NCBI GenBank assembly: GCA_914767715.1
Contig: OU612067.1
Span: 19,039,001 to 19,103,000, forward strand
DNA from: Membranipora membranacea
Lineage: Eukaryota > Bryozoa > Gymnolaemata > Cheilostomatida > Membraniporidae
DNA: 64,000 bases
Direction of reading: 5' to 3'
The position numbers and the translations under genes are program-made. Positions 1 to 10,187 of the stretch are shown in pieces. The notes beneath the pieces are model-generated. The model ran no database searches. It had not been told where the DNA came from and saw only the letters and a program-made list of their open reading frames with translations. Position 1 is the stretch's first letter. Every line of letters starts with the position of its first letter.

Positions 1-721
1 ATATATGTAATCAATCAATCTTCCGCCAAAGTAGTGAGGGCCAATTTAATACTGTGAGGTTTTGTGGACGGATGTACTGAGACATAAAACGGTTTGAAAT
101 GTTCCTCTAAAATTTGATTTGCTTGACTTGCTGGTTCCCTACAGGTCACATGACTTTGGATCTCCCCCTGAGCCTACTTCCTTGTTTTAGCTAAACTTTA
201 AGGCTTAATTATACTAAAGCGTATCGTAGGCCGTAGACCGTAATAATTCCAGAATACAGACGTAATCCGTAATGCACTGGTGAGCACACTGCAACGTATA
301 CAGCCTTAATAGGTTTGGTTAACAAACACCAGATCAGTAAATGCAAGTGTGCTTTCTTGGGAACAAGAGGAGCAGTAGTGAATAGAGCGAAATAGAGATA
401 GTGATATTTAAGTTTGTTTGGTCTTTTAAATTCTCCCTGAGTAATGCGGTTTGTGGGTAAGGAGAATACGAGGGGAGAATCCCATGAGACAAGAGGGGAA
501 CCCGAACTCGAGACCTTGCTTTATAGTTCTAAATGTGATTAATTGCTCCATCAAATCCTCATTCCAGTGATGTAATATAACAGGATATTCTAATATCTCT
601 GTTCTAACTGCTGACCTGTGACTTTATTAGTAAATAAATAATGTACTTCATACAGTCTGTTTCCTGTTGATCCAGTAATATCTCATTGTCATACGGAGTC
701 GGAGCACTGGTAGATTAGACT
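1..721. other. 5' flank of gene A, duplicated upstream of gene B
   Basis: The window begins inside a segment that matches 49767-50485 with only scattered substitutions and small indels. It must hold the 5' leader and probably the promoter of gene A. I see no convincing TATA box or other named element. High similarity in untranslated DNA points to a recent duplication. Confidence 0.7.
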
Positions 722-1643
722 ATGGCGGAAGTCGGAGATGGAGGTACTGCCAAAGGACGCAGGACATCAGATAAACAAATGCTGACTAAAGATGGTTTCC
801 CTGTGACTTCTGAAAGTGAGGCATGTAAGTGGATAAAAGATACTTAAAGTGAGATCACTATAAGTGTAATAATTGTGGTTACTTTTATCTGCAACATTTT
901 GTAGATTTAAAGACTTACAAGATTAGCGATCAAAAGACAGTTTTCTGAGCTTCTGAGAAATTTAAGCCGCTCTTTAGAGTTGTCTTCCCGTCTGTCTTGA
1001 AACACCATTATTTTGCCTGATTCTCGCTCACATACAAAATCTTTATCACAACTGGGAAAACATGCAATTATGGGCAAATTATATACTTACCTTGACTTGT
1101 CTTAAGTGGGGGAAGGGTAGTGCTATGAGACTGTATTTTCTGGGATATTGACAGCTACAGACAATTTTTGCCTATTAATTAAACACATCCTTGATGTCAG
1201 TAGGGTCAGCATGTTCCAAACAGTATGCCAGTGTATTCATGATTATGAGAGTTGTCTGTATTTGAGATTCGTATGAATTGAAGCGATCGCTTGCGCTATT
1301 TAAAGCTGCTCCTGATTGCTGTTAATATAATAAAAGCTACCCTGTAGAGTTTTAAGGTTTTTTGAGACTTGAGGAAATAATTAATTTTAGCCTTTCACTT
1401 ATGTTTTTTTGCAGGTTATAGAATATGGTATAAACATAGTTTGGAGCCAGAGTGCACTGACTTGCTGATTAATGACCCTCATCTAACCCAGATATCACTG
1501 TCAGATCTGACAGCTGCTATTGATGGCCTCGATATCACTCACATGATGATCAGCGGTGATATCCCACCTACTCTTGGTCAGATAGCTCCTGATCTGAAAC
1601 AACTCAGACTAAGGCTAATACAACACCAAGATCAGCTACAGAG
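722..1643 (+). CDS. Gene A exons 1-2: N-terminal module
   Basis: Exon 1 (722-824, 34 codons plus 1 base, donor GTAAGT) is Lys/Arg- and Ser/Thr-rich and looks unstructured. Exon 2 (1415-1643) follows a good pyrimidine-rich acceptor and reads YRIWYKHSLEPE and onward to a donor GTGAGC. It contains an LRR-like stretch ending in LKQLRLR. The junction is phase 1 and the module leaves in phase 2, the phase used by every LRR exon. The same module occurs in gene B at 51179-51407, and a diverged second copy lies inside gene B at 60048-60270, so it is a repeated building block of this family. I do not recognise a named domain; an LRR N-terminal cap is the simplest reading. Confidence 0.75.
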
Positions 1644-4600
1644 GTGAGCCTACCTTTTGTGGGATATGGTATGGTGTGTCTGTATCTGATTTGTGTGAGT
1701 GCATTTAGTGAAGCGATAGTATGTCCAAGGAAAACTATTGTTGAGATTCTTAAATCTCCTATCATGTGAGTTGTCTTCCTATTATCAGCACTATAATGGT
1801 GTTGAGTGAAAAATTGAAATTTAATATCATGTGAAATTTATTTCAGTGCAAAACTTAGATCCCATTTTCTCGTAGGGTGTTTTGATGACCGATATCAATA
1901 ACCATGGCTATTCGTTATCACCAGCAGTAAGCCCATTAGTTATATGTGATAGTTATTTCCTGATCACCTCACATGTAATTTTTAATATATTACAGTGTCT
2001 GCTCACTGACAGCTCTAGAGAAGTTATCTGTATCAGGTAATAGTAGACTACAAATATTACCTGATGATATAGGTATGATGAAGTCACTAAAGGTGTTAGA
2101 TGTGTCAGGCTGTGATCTGACTCATTTACCTACAAGGTGAGTAATGTCCTTATGATCAGAACTATGAAAGCAATATGTTAGTGATGTTACATTATTTATG
2201 ATAGATAATTTGGATAAAATGCAGGAATCTATAATAAAACAAATTTTCATTTTATATTAGAAGAAAATATTGATGACAGAAATTCACACAATTGCTATTA
2301 TATCAATAATCCGTTACTGGTAGTTAGCTCCTTGTATTACTTCACATATAACATATTATGATGTATATTACAGTGTCTGTTCACTGCCTGCTCTAGAGAG
2401 GTTATCTGTATCAGGTAATAAAAAACTACAAACGTTACCTGATGATATAGGTCTGATGAAGTCATTGATGGAGTTATCTGCGCGGCGCTGTGATCTGACT
2501 CATTTACCTACAAGGTGAGTAGTTCTTATGATCAATTTTATGAAAGTGATATATTAGTGATGTTACATAATTTAAGATAGATAATTTGGATAGAATGCAG
2601 GAATCTATAATGAATCAAAGTTTCATATTATATTAGAAGAAAATATTGATGACAGAAATTCACACAATTGCTATTATATCAATAATCCGTTACTGGTAGT
2701 TAGCTCCTTGTATTACTTCACATATAACATATTATGATGTATATTACAGTGTCTGTTCACTGCCTGCTCTAGAGAAGTTATCTGTATCAGGTAATAAAAA
2801 ACTACAAACGTTACCTGATGATATAGGTCTGATGAAGTCATTGATGGAGTTATCTGCGCGGCGCTGTGATCTGACTCATTTACCTACAAGGTGAGTAGTT
2901 CTTATGATCAATTTTATGAAAGTGATATATTAGTGATGTTACATAATTTAAGATAGATAATTTGGATAGAATGCAGGAATCTATAATGAATCAAAGTTTC
3001 ATATTATATTAGTAGAAAATATTGATGACAGAAATTCACACTGTGGCTATTATATCTATAATCTGTTACTGGTAGTTATCTCTTTGTATTACTTCACATA
3101 TAACGTATTATGATGTATATTACAGTGTCTGTTCACTGACAGCTCTAGAGAATTTATCTGTATCAGGTAATGAAAAACTTCAAACGTTACCTGATGATAT
3201 AGGTATGATGAAGTCACTAAAGGTGTTATCTGTGTCAAACTGTGATCTGACTCATTTACCAACAAGGTGAGTAGTTCTTATGATCAGATTTATGAAAGTG
3301 ATATATTAGTGATGTTACATTATTTATGACAGATAAGCCCATTAGTTATATGTGATAGTTATTTCCTGATCACCTCACATGTAATTTTAATATATTACAG
3401 TGTCTGTTCACTGACAGCTCTAGAGGAGTTATCTGTATTCAGTAATAAGCGACTACAAACGTTACCTGATGATATAGGTATGATGAAGTCACTGAAGGTG
3501 TTATCTGTGTCAGGCTGTGATCTGACTCATTTACCTACAAGGTGAGTAATGTCCTTATGATCAGAACTATGAAAGCAATATGTTAGTGATGTTACATTAT
3601 TTATGATAGATAATTTGGATAAAATGCAGGAATCTATAATAAAACAAAGTTTCATTTTATATTAGAAGAAAATATTGATGACAGAAATTCACACTGTGGC
3701 TATTATATCAATAATCTGTTACTGGTAGTTATCTCCTTGTTACACTTCATATTTAATATTTATTATGTATATTACAGCATTTGTTCACTGACAGCTCTAG
3801 AAAAGTTACATGTATCAGGTAATAGTAGATTACAAACGTTACCTGACGATATAGGTATGATGAAGTCACTAAAGGTGTTAGATGTGCGGCGCTGTGATCT
3901 GACCCATTTACCTACAAGGTAAGTAATGTTCTTATGATCAGAACCATTGAAGCAATATATTAGTGATGTTACATAATTTATGATAGATAATTTGGATAAA
4001 ATGCAGGAATCTATAATAAAACAAAGTTTCATATTATATTAGAAGAAAACATTGATGACTGAAATTCACACTGTGGCTATTATATCTATAACCTGTTACT
4101 GGTAGTTATCTCCTTGTATTACTTAACATATAACGTATTATGATGTATATTACAGTGTCTGTTCACTGCCAGCTCTAGAGAACTTACATGTATTTGGTAA
4201 TAGTAGATTACAAACGTTACCTGATGATATAGGTATGATGAAGTCACTAAAGGTGTTAGATGTGTCAAACTGTGATCTGACTCATTTACCAACAAGGTGA
4301 GTAGTTCTTATGATCAGATTTATGAAAGTGATATATTAGTGATGTTACATTATTTATGACAGATAAGCCCATTAGTTATATGTGATAGTTATTTCCTGAT
4401 CACCTCACATGTAATTTTAATATATTACAGTGTCTGTTCACTACCAGCTCTAGAGAAGTTATATGTAACAGATAATAGTAGACTACAAACGTTACCTGAT
4501 GATATAGGTATGGTTAAGACACTGAAGGTGTTATATGTGTATTACTGTGATCTGACTCATTTACCTACAAGGTAAGTAATGCTCTTATGATCAGAACTAT

Positions 4601-7600
4601 CGAAGTAATATATTAGTGATGTTACATTATTTATGATAGATAATTTGGATAGAATGCAGGAATCTATAATAAAACAAAGTTCCATTTTATATTAGAAGAA
4701 ACTATTGATGACAGAAATTCACACTGTGGCTATTATATCTATAATCTGTTACTGGTAGTTATCTCCTTGTATTACTTAACATATAACATATTATGATGTA
4801 TATTACAGTGTCTGTTCCTTGACAGCTCTAGAGGAGTTATCTGTATTCACAAATAAGCGACTACAAACGTTACCTGATGGTATAGGTATGATGAAGTCGC
4901 TGAAGATGTTAAATGTGTCATGCTGTGATCTGACTCATTTACCTACAAGGTGAGTAATGTTCTTATGATCAGAACCATTGAAGCAATATATTAGTGATGT
5001 TACATAATTTATGATAGATAATTTGGATAGAATGCGGGAATCTATAATAAAACAAAGTTTCATTTTATATTAGAAGAGAATATTGATGACCGAAATTCAC
5101 ACTGTGGCTATTATATCTATAATCTGTTACTGGTAGTTATCTCCTTGTATTACTTAACATATAACATATTATGATGTATATTACAGTGTCTGTTCCTTGA
5201 CAGCTCTAGAGGAGTTATCTGTATTCACAAATAAGCGACTACAAACGTTACCTGATGGTATAGGTATGATGAAGTCGCTGAAGATGTTAAATGTGTCATG
5301 CTGTGATCTGACTCATTTACCTACAAGGTGAGTTATGTTCTTATGATCAGAACCATTGAAGCAATATATCACATGTAACATATTATGATATATATTATAG
5401 TATCTGTTCACTGACAGCTCTAGAGGAGTTATCTGTATCAAACTGTGATCTGATCTAAAGCAATATATTGTTGATGTTACATTACGGGAATCTTTAATAA
5501 ATCAAAGTTTCATATAGTATTAGAAGAAAATATTGATGACTGAAATTCACACTGTGGCTATAATATCTTTAATCTGTTACTGGTAGTTATCTCCTTGTAT
5601 TACTTTACATATAACATATTATGATGTATATTACAGTGTCTGTTCACTGCCAGCTCTAGAGGAGTTATCTGTATCAGGTAATAAAAAACTACAAACGTTA
5701 CCTGATGATATAGGTATGATGAAGTCACTAAAGGTGTTATCTGTGCAAATCTGTGATCTGAGTCATATACCAACAAGGTGAGTAGTTCTTATGATCAGAT
5801 TTATGAAAGTGATATATTAGTGATGTTACATTATTTATGATAGATAATTTGGATAGAATGATATAGGTATGATTAAGTCACTAGAGGTGTTAGATGTGTC
5901 TTACTGTGATCTGACTCATTTACCTACAAGGTGAGTAATGTTCTTATGATCAGATATATGAAGTAATATATAGGCAGGAAATTCACCCTCTCAGGATAGC
6001 CAGCATGGGTGTAGCTTACTTTATTCTGATTGCCAATATTGGATGCGTAAAGTCTAATGGCACTCCAAGACGAAAAGTCAATTTAAATCAAGACTACCAC
6101 CAAGGCATAAAAAAATTAATTTCATTTACTACGATTTGATTTTGTACTAATAAACTCAACACTTACAGATAAACAAAGATATAATTTGATGAATAAGTAA
6201 AAGTAATAAGTACATATTATTAGTCTGGTCCGCCCGCAAACATGAAGAGATAAGTTGTAAGAGCGATGATTTTAGGTTGTTAAAACAGGTTCAGTCTGAT
6301 CATTTAAATGATACATTAAAGAATTGTTATAACAGTTAGAACATAGTGAAGGAATTGAATATACTATATATATATTATAAATGTATGTGTAAATGGTAAC
6401 TGTTTGATTGTCATGTCCTGCATTGAGATATGAAATGGGAATAATGTGAGCAAATTTGAATATCGTGCATATCGACCAATATCGATCAATATTGGATTAA
6501 ATATACATATATATATATATATATCCCTCATCACCAGCTCAGTAACCACCATGCTTTTCAGCGCGGTAATTCACTCATAACGCCTGAGCTATTTTCCCCA
6601 CCACCTTTCTCATAATATCGCTCAATGTCGCATATTACATACTGTAAAATTTCAAAAGTGGAGCCTTGGTCACATTACGTAAAATTCCTGCTGTCAAATG
6701 AATTTATGGTTTTTGATATATTAGCTTTCATGGTTAGGTGCAGTAATGCTTACATTCAAAGTTATGTTCTTTTACTTGCAGCATTGGACAGCTGACCAAT
6801 CTCATCAAACTGGATGTCCGATACAATGACAAGCTAACCAGCATTCCTGAGAGTCTGTACAGTGTTAGTACATTACAAGAAGTCCTGTGTGGTGGCTGTC
6901 ATACACTAACCTCTCCACCTCTGGTTATCTGCAACCTCGGAGTTAAAGCTGTGAGAAAGTACTTATTTGATCTCCGTGTGGAACGAGGAAGTAACCAACT
7001 GCTTATTCCGGTCACAGTAATCGGAAAGAGTAAGGCAGGTAAAACTAGCCTTGTTCAAAGTGTCCAACAGAACAAAAGAGTGCTGACACAGCGTGAATCT
7101 TCTGAAGAAGGTCTGGTTGATGCTGCCACCAAAGTATTCAAAGTATGTGAAGCTGATGTAGATAAGACAACGAAACTGATATTTACTGACTTTGGGGGAC
7201 ACACAATGTACCACTTTTCTTATCAGCTAACCTTCAAGACTCAGTATGTGCCACTGCTGGTAATAGACATAGCTGAGTTTGACAGGTTAGCTGATAAGAA
7301 TGGAGAGGAGTCAGCTTGTGAAGAGCTATGTCTAACATGGCTAGCTCATCTGTATATCTCATCACCAGGTCTCAACCGACCAGTAGTAGTCCTCACTCAT
7401 CGTGACAAACTTAGTGATGAATGTTTCACCCGCCGAAAACAGCAACTCATTGACGTCACTGAAAGGTTACGACAGCACATCATTGAAGCTGAGAGAAGTG
7501 TATCCCCAACACTAAGCCCTGTTTTTACTATGACTACCTTTAGTGATACCTCGGAACCCTTCATAAGACACATTGACATTCTTGATTTATCAGACACATC

Positions 7601-10187
7601 TGATCTGTCTGACATTAGTGACTTGAAGGACGCCCTCCTCATTGCTGGCTCAGAGCTGATCACAGAGATCCCAGGAATATGGTATCTAATGCTTATCAGA
7701 ATCACTGAACGAGTTGACCAACCATTCATTCACCTGTCAGAAATAGATAAAGAGTTTCCTGATGACAAAGAGCATGTGACCCTTCAATATCTCCACGAAA
7801 CAGGATGTATCATGTGGTTTGGGAAAATAGACAAACTTTCAAACTACATATTCCATCATTCAGAGGTTTTGACAGGTCTCATAGAAATCCTATACAGTCA
7901 TACCCTAGATGATACCTGGAGCAAACGCCTGAACCTCTTTTCTCCTTCCACCTCTGATGGGAAGAATATAGATAAAAGGAAATACACTGCTATGATTGAC
8001 AACTTCAACGCGACAGGAGTAATAGAGGCTTCTTTGCTCCTAAATCTGCTGGAAAAGGAATCTACAATCCCAGCTGATATCTCAGTAGAAATCCTGAAGA
8101 CATTTCACCTCATTCATCTATGTGGACCAACATCTGATTTAAGTCATGAGAAATACATCTTACCATATTTTGCGAAGGAAGAGATAAAAGCGCCTGAGGT
8201 CTTTGATAGTCTGATCCCACTGAAGGTAGATCTATGGCTACGAGGTCTCCCTATTCCGGGCTACGTCTTCTCCCTCATTACAGCAGCCTACTTGGACATA
8301 AACTCAGACCCCTACAACTTCCCTGAGGTTGGTAAGAACGGTGTAACAGTGACCAACCACAGGAACAAAAGTGTCAAATATCTTCTACATGATGCTACAG
8401 AAAAGCGTCTCTCCCTGATTACTCTCGCACCCCTGAGGAGAATCGGTGATGCATGGTGTGATCATCTCGCCTCACTCCGACAGCTCATCTCAGAACTGCG
8501 TTCAGTTTGGAAAGCAGTTCGCTATCAGAATGTCTTCGTTTGCTCCCATTGCTTACTCTCAAATAAGCCAACTCCAACTACTGCTGTCAATCCTGATTGG
8601 TTTCAGCCAGAAAACCTGGATGGAGATCTAGATGTTTGCTATACGGGAAAGGAGACTCGTGTATGCAAAGCTACAGCTGCCATCACGGAAAGTGAAACCG
8701 TTCCAACACCACTGATTTCTCCGTGTGAGTAATATCTCAAAGACAGCCAAACAGCTGCTCCTCTTTCCGCTCTGCAAAAACTGTTGCTAGAAATACGAAC
8801 CTAATTGTCAATAAACAACCATAAGCCCATGATGTGATCAAATGTCACTTTCTCTCTGCAACCCCGCTTCATTCCATTGTGATTATCAGACAGTTGATTG
8901 TTAGGCATCATTTCAATGGAGGCTTTAAATTCTTTTGTTTTATCTGCAGGTTCTGACGTATCTGAAACTGGATATGATAGGCTAAAAGCTTACATCTCAG
9001 ACCTCCGTGTTCTGTCTAGTAAGTTGTTTTACACCAATCTTTCAAGTGTAATCCGGATAATTGTAAATAATTTGGTTTGTCATATGTTACGACGACTTTG
9101 TTCTCAGAACTGTCTGTGCTGATCTTCAATTACTTTCTGAATCGATGATAATACCCATCATTGATCGAGGTGCATAATATTCATCTTTATTTTCTCATAG
9201 ATGAGTCAAAGATTCTGAAGGAGCTCATAGAGAAACATCCACTCGACACAAAGGACATCAAGCTGCTGTTTGATCACAGTGATCAGTATATAATACCACA
9301 TCAAGAAACTCATGTGAAGAGATGTGGATTAGTTCTGTTCAACTCTGACAACAGAGAGGGGGCCGCAGAAGAAGCTAATGCTATGAGTGAGAGCCTCACC
9401 AAATCTGGAATTCAGACTAAGACAGTGGAATGGAACTGGGACTATGATCTGTTTGCTGAAATCCATGATGAGCTGACTGGGCGGATTTCTGATGGACTAT
9501 CACTGCTCATCGTCTCAATCATGTCACATGGTACAGCTGGAATTCTGACCGGAATCAACGACTCCAAAATAGCTATTTCTGATGTGCTGAAGACGTTAAG
9601 TGTCAAGCTACCTAAACATATCCCTCTGGTAAGTTGTATCTCCACTGAATTTCCTAGAATAGTTTTCGGAGGCTGCATTTTTCTATAGATATTTGATCAT
9701 AATATTGTGTGTTTTGCAGTTATTACGGCAAACCTTATGAAATTGATAATTAAGGAGTAAATCCTTCAATCTTTTGCAGATTCTCATAGTGCAGGCTTGT
9801 CAAGCCTATTCCGATTCGGGATCTCCGAGTCATATAGACGCTGGCCGCGCAGAACCACCTAAGTCTTATGTAGTTCTGGAGAGGCCTCATACTCTGTTAC
9901 TGATGTCATCAGTTGTTGGAGGGGTGGCTGTTAGAGGAGCGTTCACAGGGGCCATGGCTAGACAGTTCGCTAAGGCTAATGGGAAGATAACTATAAACGA
10001 TATGGTGACTAATGCAATCATCGACATGAAGAAGAATGAACCAGATGAGTACAATCAGTCCCCAGAAAGAAGAGACACTCTACAGAAGAGTCTGATCCTC
10101 CCACCAGGTATAGATACACCAGATTCACAGCAACACAGTGAGGGAACATCTAAGGAAAGCCTCCTGAAGAAACTATTAGACAAATGA
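722..10187 (+). CDS. Gene A: LRR-Roc-COR GTPase fused to a C-terminal caspase domain (complete, spliced)
   Basis: Exons: 722-824, 1415-1643, eleven LRR exons (1996-2136, 2374-2514, 2750-2890, 3126-3266, 3401-3541, 3778-3918, 4156-4296, 4431-4571, 4809-4949, 5187-5327, 5637-5777), 6782-8724, 8950-9018, 9201-9628, 9780-10187. The sum is 4731 nt, divisible by three, with no internal stop: about 1576 residues. Order: N-terminal module (1-110), 22 LRRs (111-627), cap (628-700), Roc (about 700-890), COR (to about 1275), linker, caspase fold (about 1340-1545). Roc-COR proteins are GTP-regulated dimers, and caspases are cysteine proteases specific for Asp. The start is the ATG that opens MAEVGDGG; the same exon is conserved in gene B. 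No signal peptide or membrane segment is visible, so a cytoplasmic protein is expected. A role as a sensor linked to cell death is inference. The weakest part of the model is the 69-base exon. Confidence 0.85.
5401..5458 (+). pseudogene. Broken LRR exon remnant (internal deletion)
   Basis: A diverged acceptor (TTATAG) is followed by the usual exon start, encoding SICSLTALEELSVS. It then jumps straight to the end motif, reading NCDLI, and meets TAA. The middle of the exon, from the first LRR asparagine to the second LRR strand, is missing, and there is no normal donor. It is probably skipped in the mature message, and the gene A frame stays open without it. Confidence 0.7.
5861..5930 (+). pseudogene. 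5'-truncated LRR exon remnant
   Basis: Intron sequence runs directly into the second half of an LRR exon, reading IGMIKSLEVLDVSYCDLTHL, followed by an intact donor GTGAGT at 5931. The acceptor and the first LRR are gone. Without an acceptor it cannot be spliced as a normal module. It marks a deletion or an illegitimate crossover within the array. Confidence 0.7.
6782..8724 (+). CDS. Gene A exon 14: LRR cap, Roc GTPase and COR domain
   Basis: One 1943-base exon (about 648 residues). It opens with a last LRR and cap (SIGQLTNLIKLDVRYN; TSPPLVICNLG). Roc follows: G1 P-loop GKSKAGKTS (about residues 709-717), G3 DFGGH (about 764) and G4 THRDK (about 832), the THxD form of NKxD used by Roco proteins. 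COR begins near EIPGIWYLMLIRI, with a winged-helix-like stretch (YLHETGCIMWF, then VLTGLIEILYSH), and ends with a Cys pair VCSHCL and a conserved Trp. The family hydrolyses GTP and dimerises through COR. No kinase follows, unlike LRRK1/2. The acceptor TTGCAG at 6776-6781 and the donor GTGAGT at 8725 are both good. Gene B has the same exon, with about 95% or better similarity by eye. Confidence 0.92.
8950..9018 (+). CDS. Gene A small linker exon between COR and caspase
   Basis: A 69-base exon, phase 1-1, with acceptor CTGCAG and donor GTAAGT. It encodes about 23 residues including GYDRLKAYISDLRVLS. Being phase-symmetric, it could be skipped without changing the frame. No domain is recognised. 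It is supported only by splice signals and an open frame between two well-supported exons. Confidence 0.55.
9201..10187 (+). CDS. Gene A last two exons: caspase (peptidase C14) domain
   Basis: Exons 9201-9628 and 9780-10187 join in phase 0. The p20-like part opens with RCGLVLFNSDNREGA, holds the catalytic His in SIMSHGTAG (about residue 1408), and ends before the next intron. The second exon opens with ILIVQACQA, with catalytic Cys about residue 1448. The p10-like part has TLLLMSSVVGGVAVRG, which lines up with the caspase STVPGxxSWR strand, then a helix MARQFAKAN. By that alignment the three S1-pocket residues that hold Asp are present: Arg 1350, Gln 1446, Arg 1493. The usual QACxG is QACQA, losing the Gly. 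About 35 residues separate the two halves, including an HID that could be a processing site. The start is internal; no CARD or DED is seen. Confidence 0.85.

Larger units (their letters stand above)
1996..5930 (+). repeat. Tandem exon-plus-intron array of gene A: 11 intact LRR exons
   Basis: Units of about 376 bases repeat; each is a 141-base exon plus an intron of about 235 bases. Every exon begins with one base that completes a Ser codon (AG from the previous exon), encodes two LRRs of 23-24 residues, and ends in AG before GTGAGT or GTAAGT, so all are phase 2-2. The framework (LQTLPDDIGMMKSL and CDLTHLPTR) is almost invariant even at the DNA level. Differences cluster in the LxV-x-x-N and LxV-x-x-C strands. 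Exons at 3401 and 4431 follow a short intron of about 134 bases whose end matches the intron before the first LRR exon, showing mosaic assembly. Two broken units lie at 5401 and 5861. Confidence 0.9.

Noticed and set aside
7397-7729. Minus-strand open frame inside the Roc exon, also present in gene B
   Set aside because: It is a shadow of the plus-strand GTPase coding sequence, which has clear motifs.
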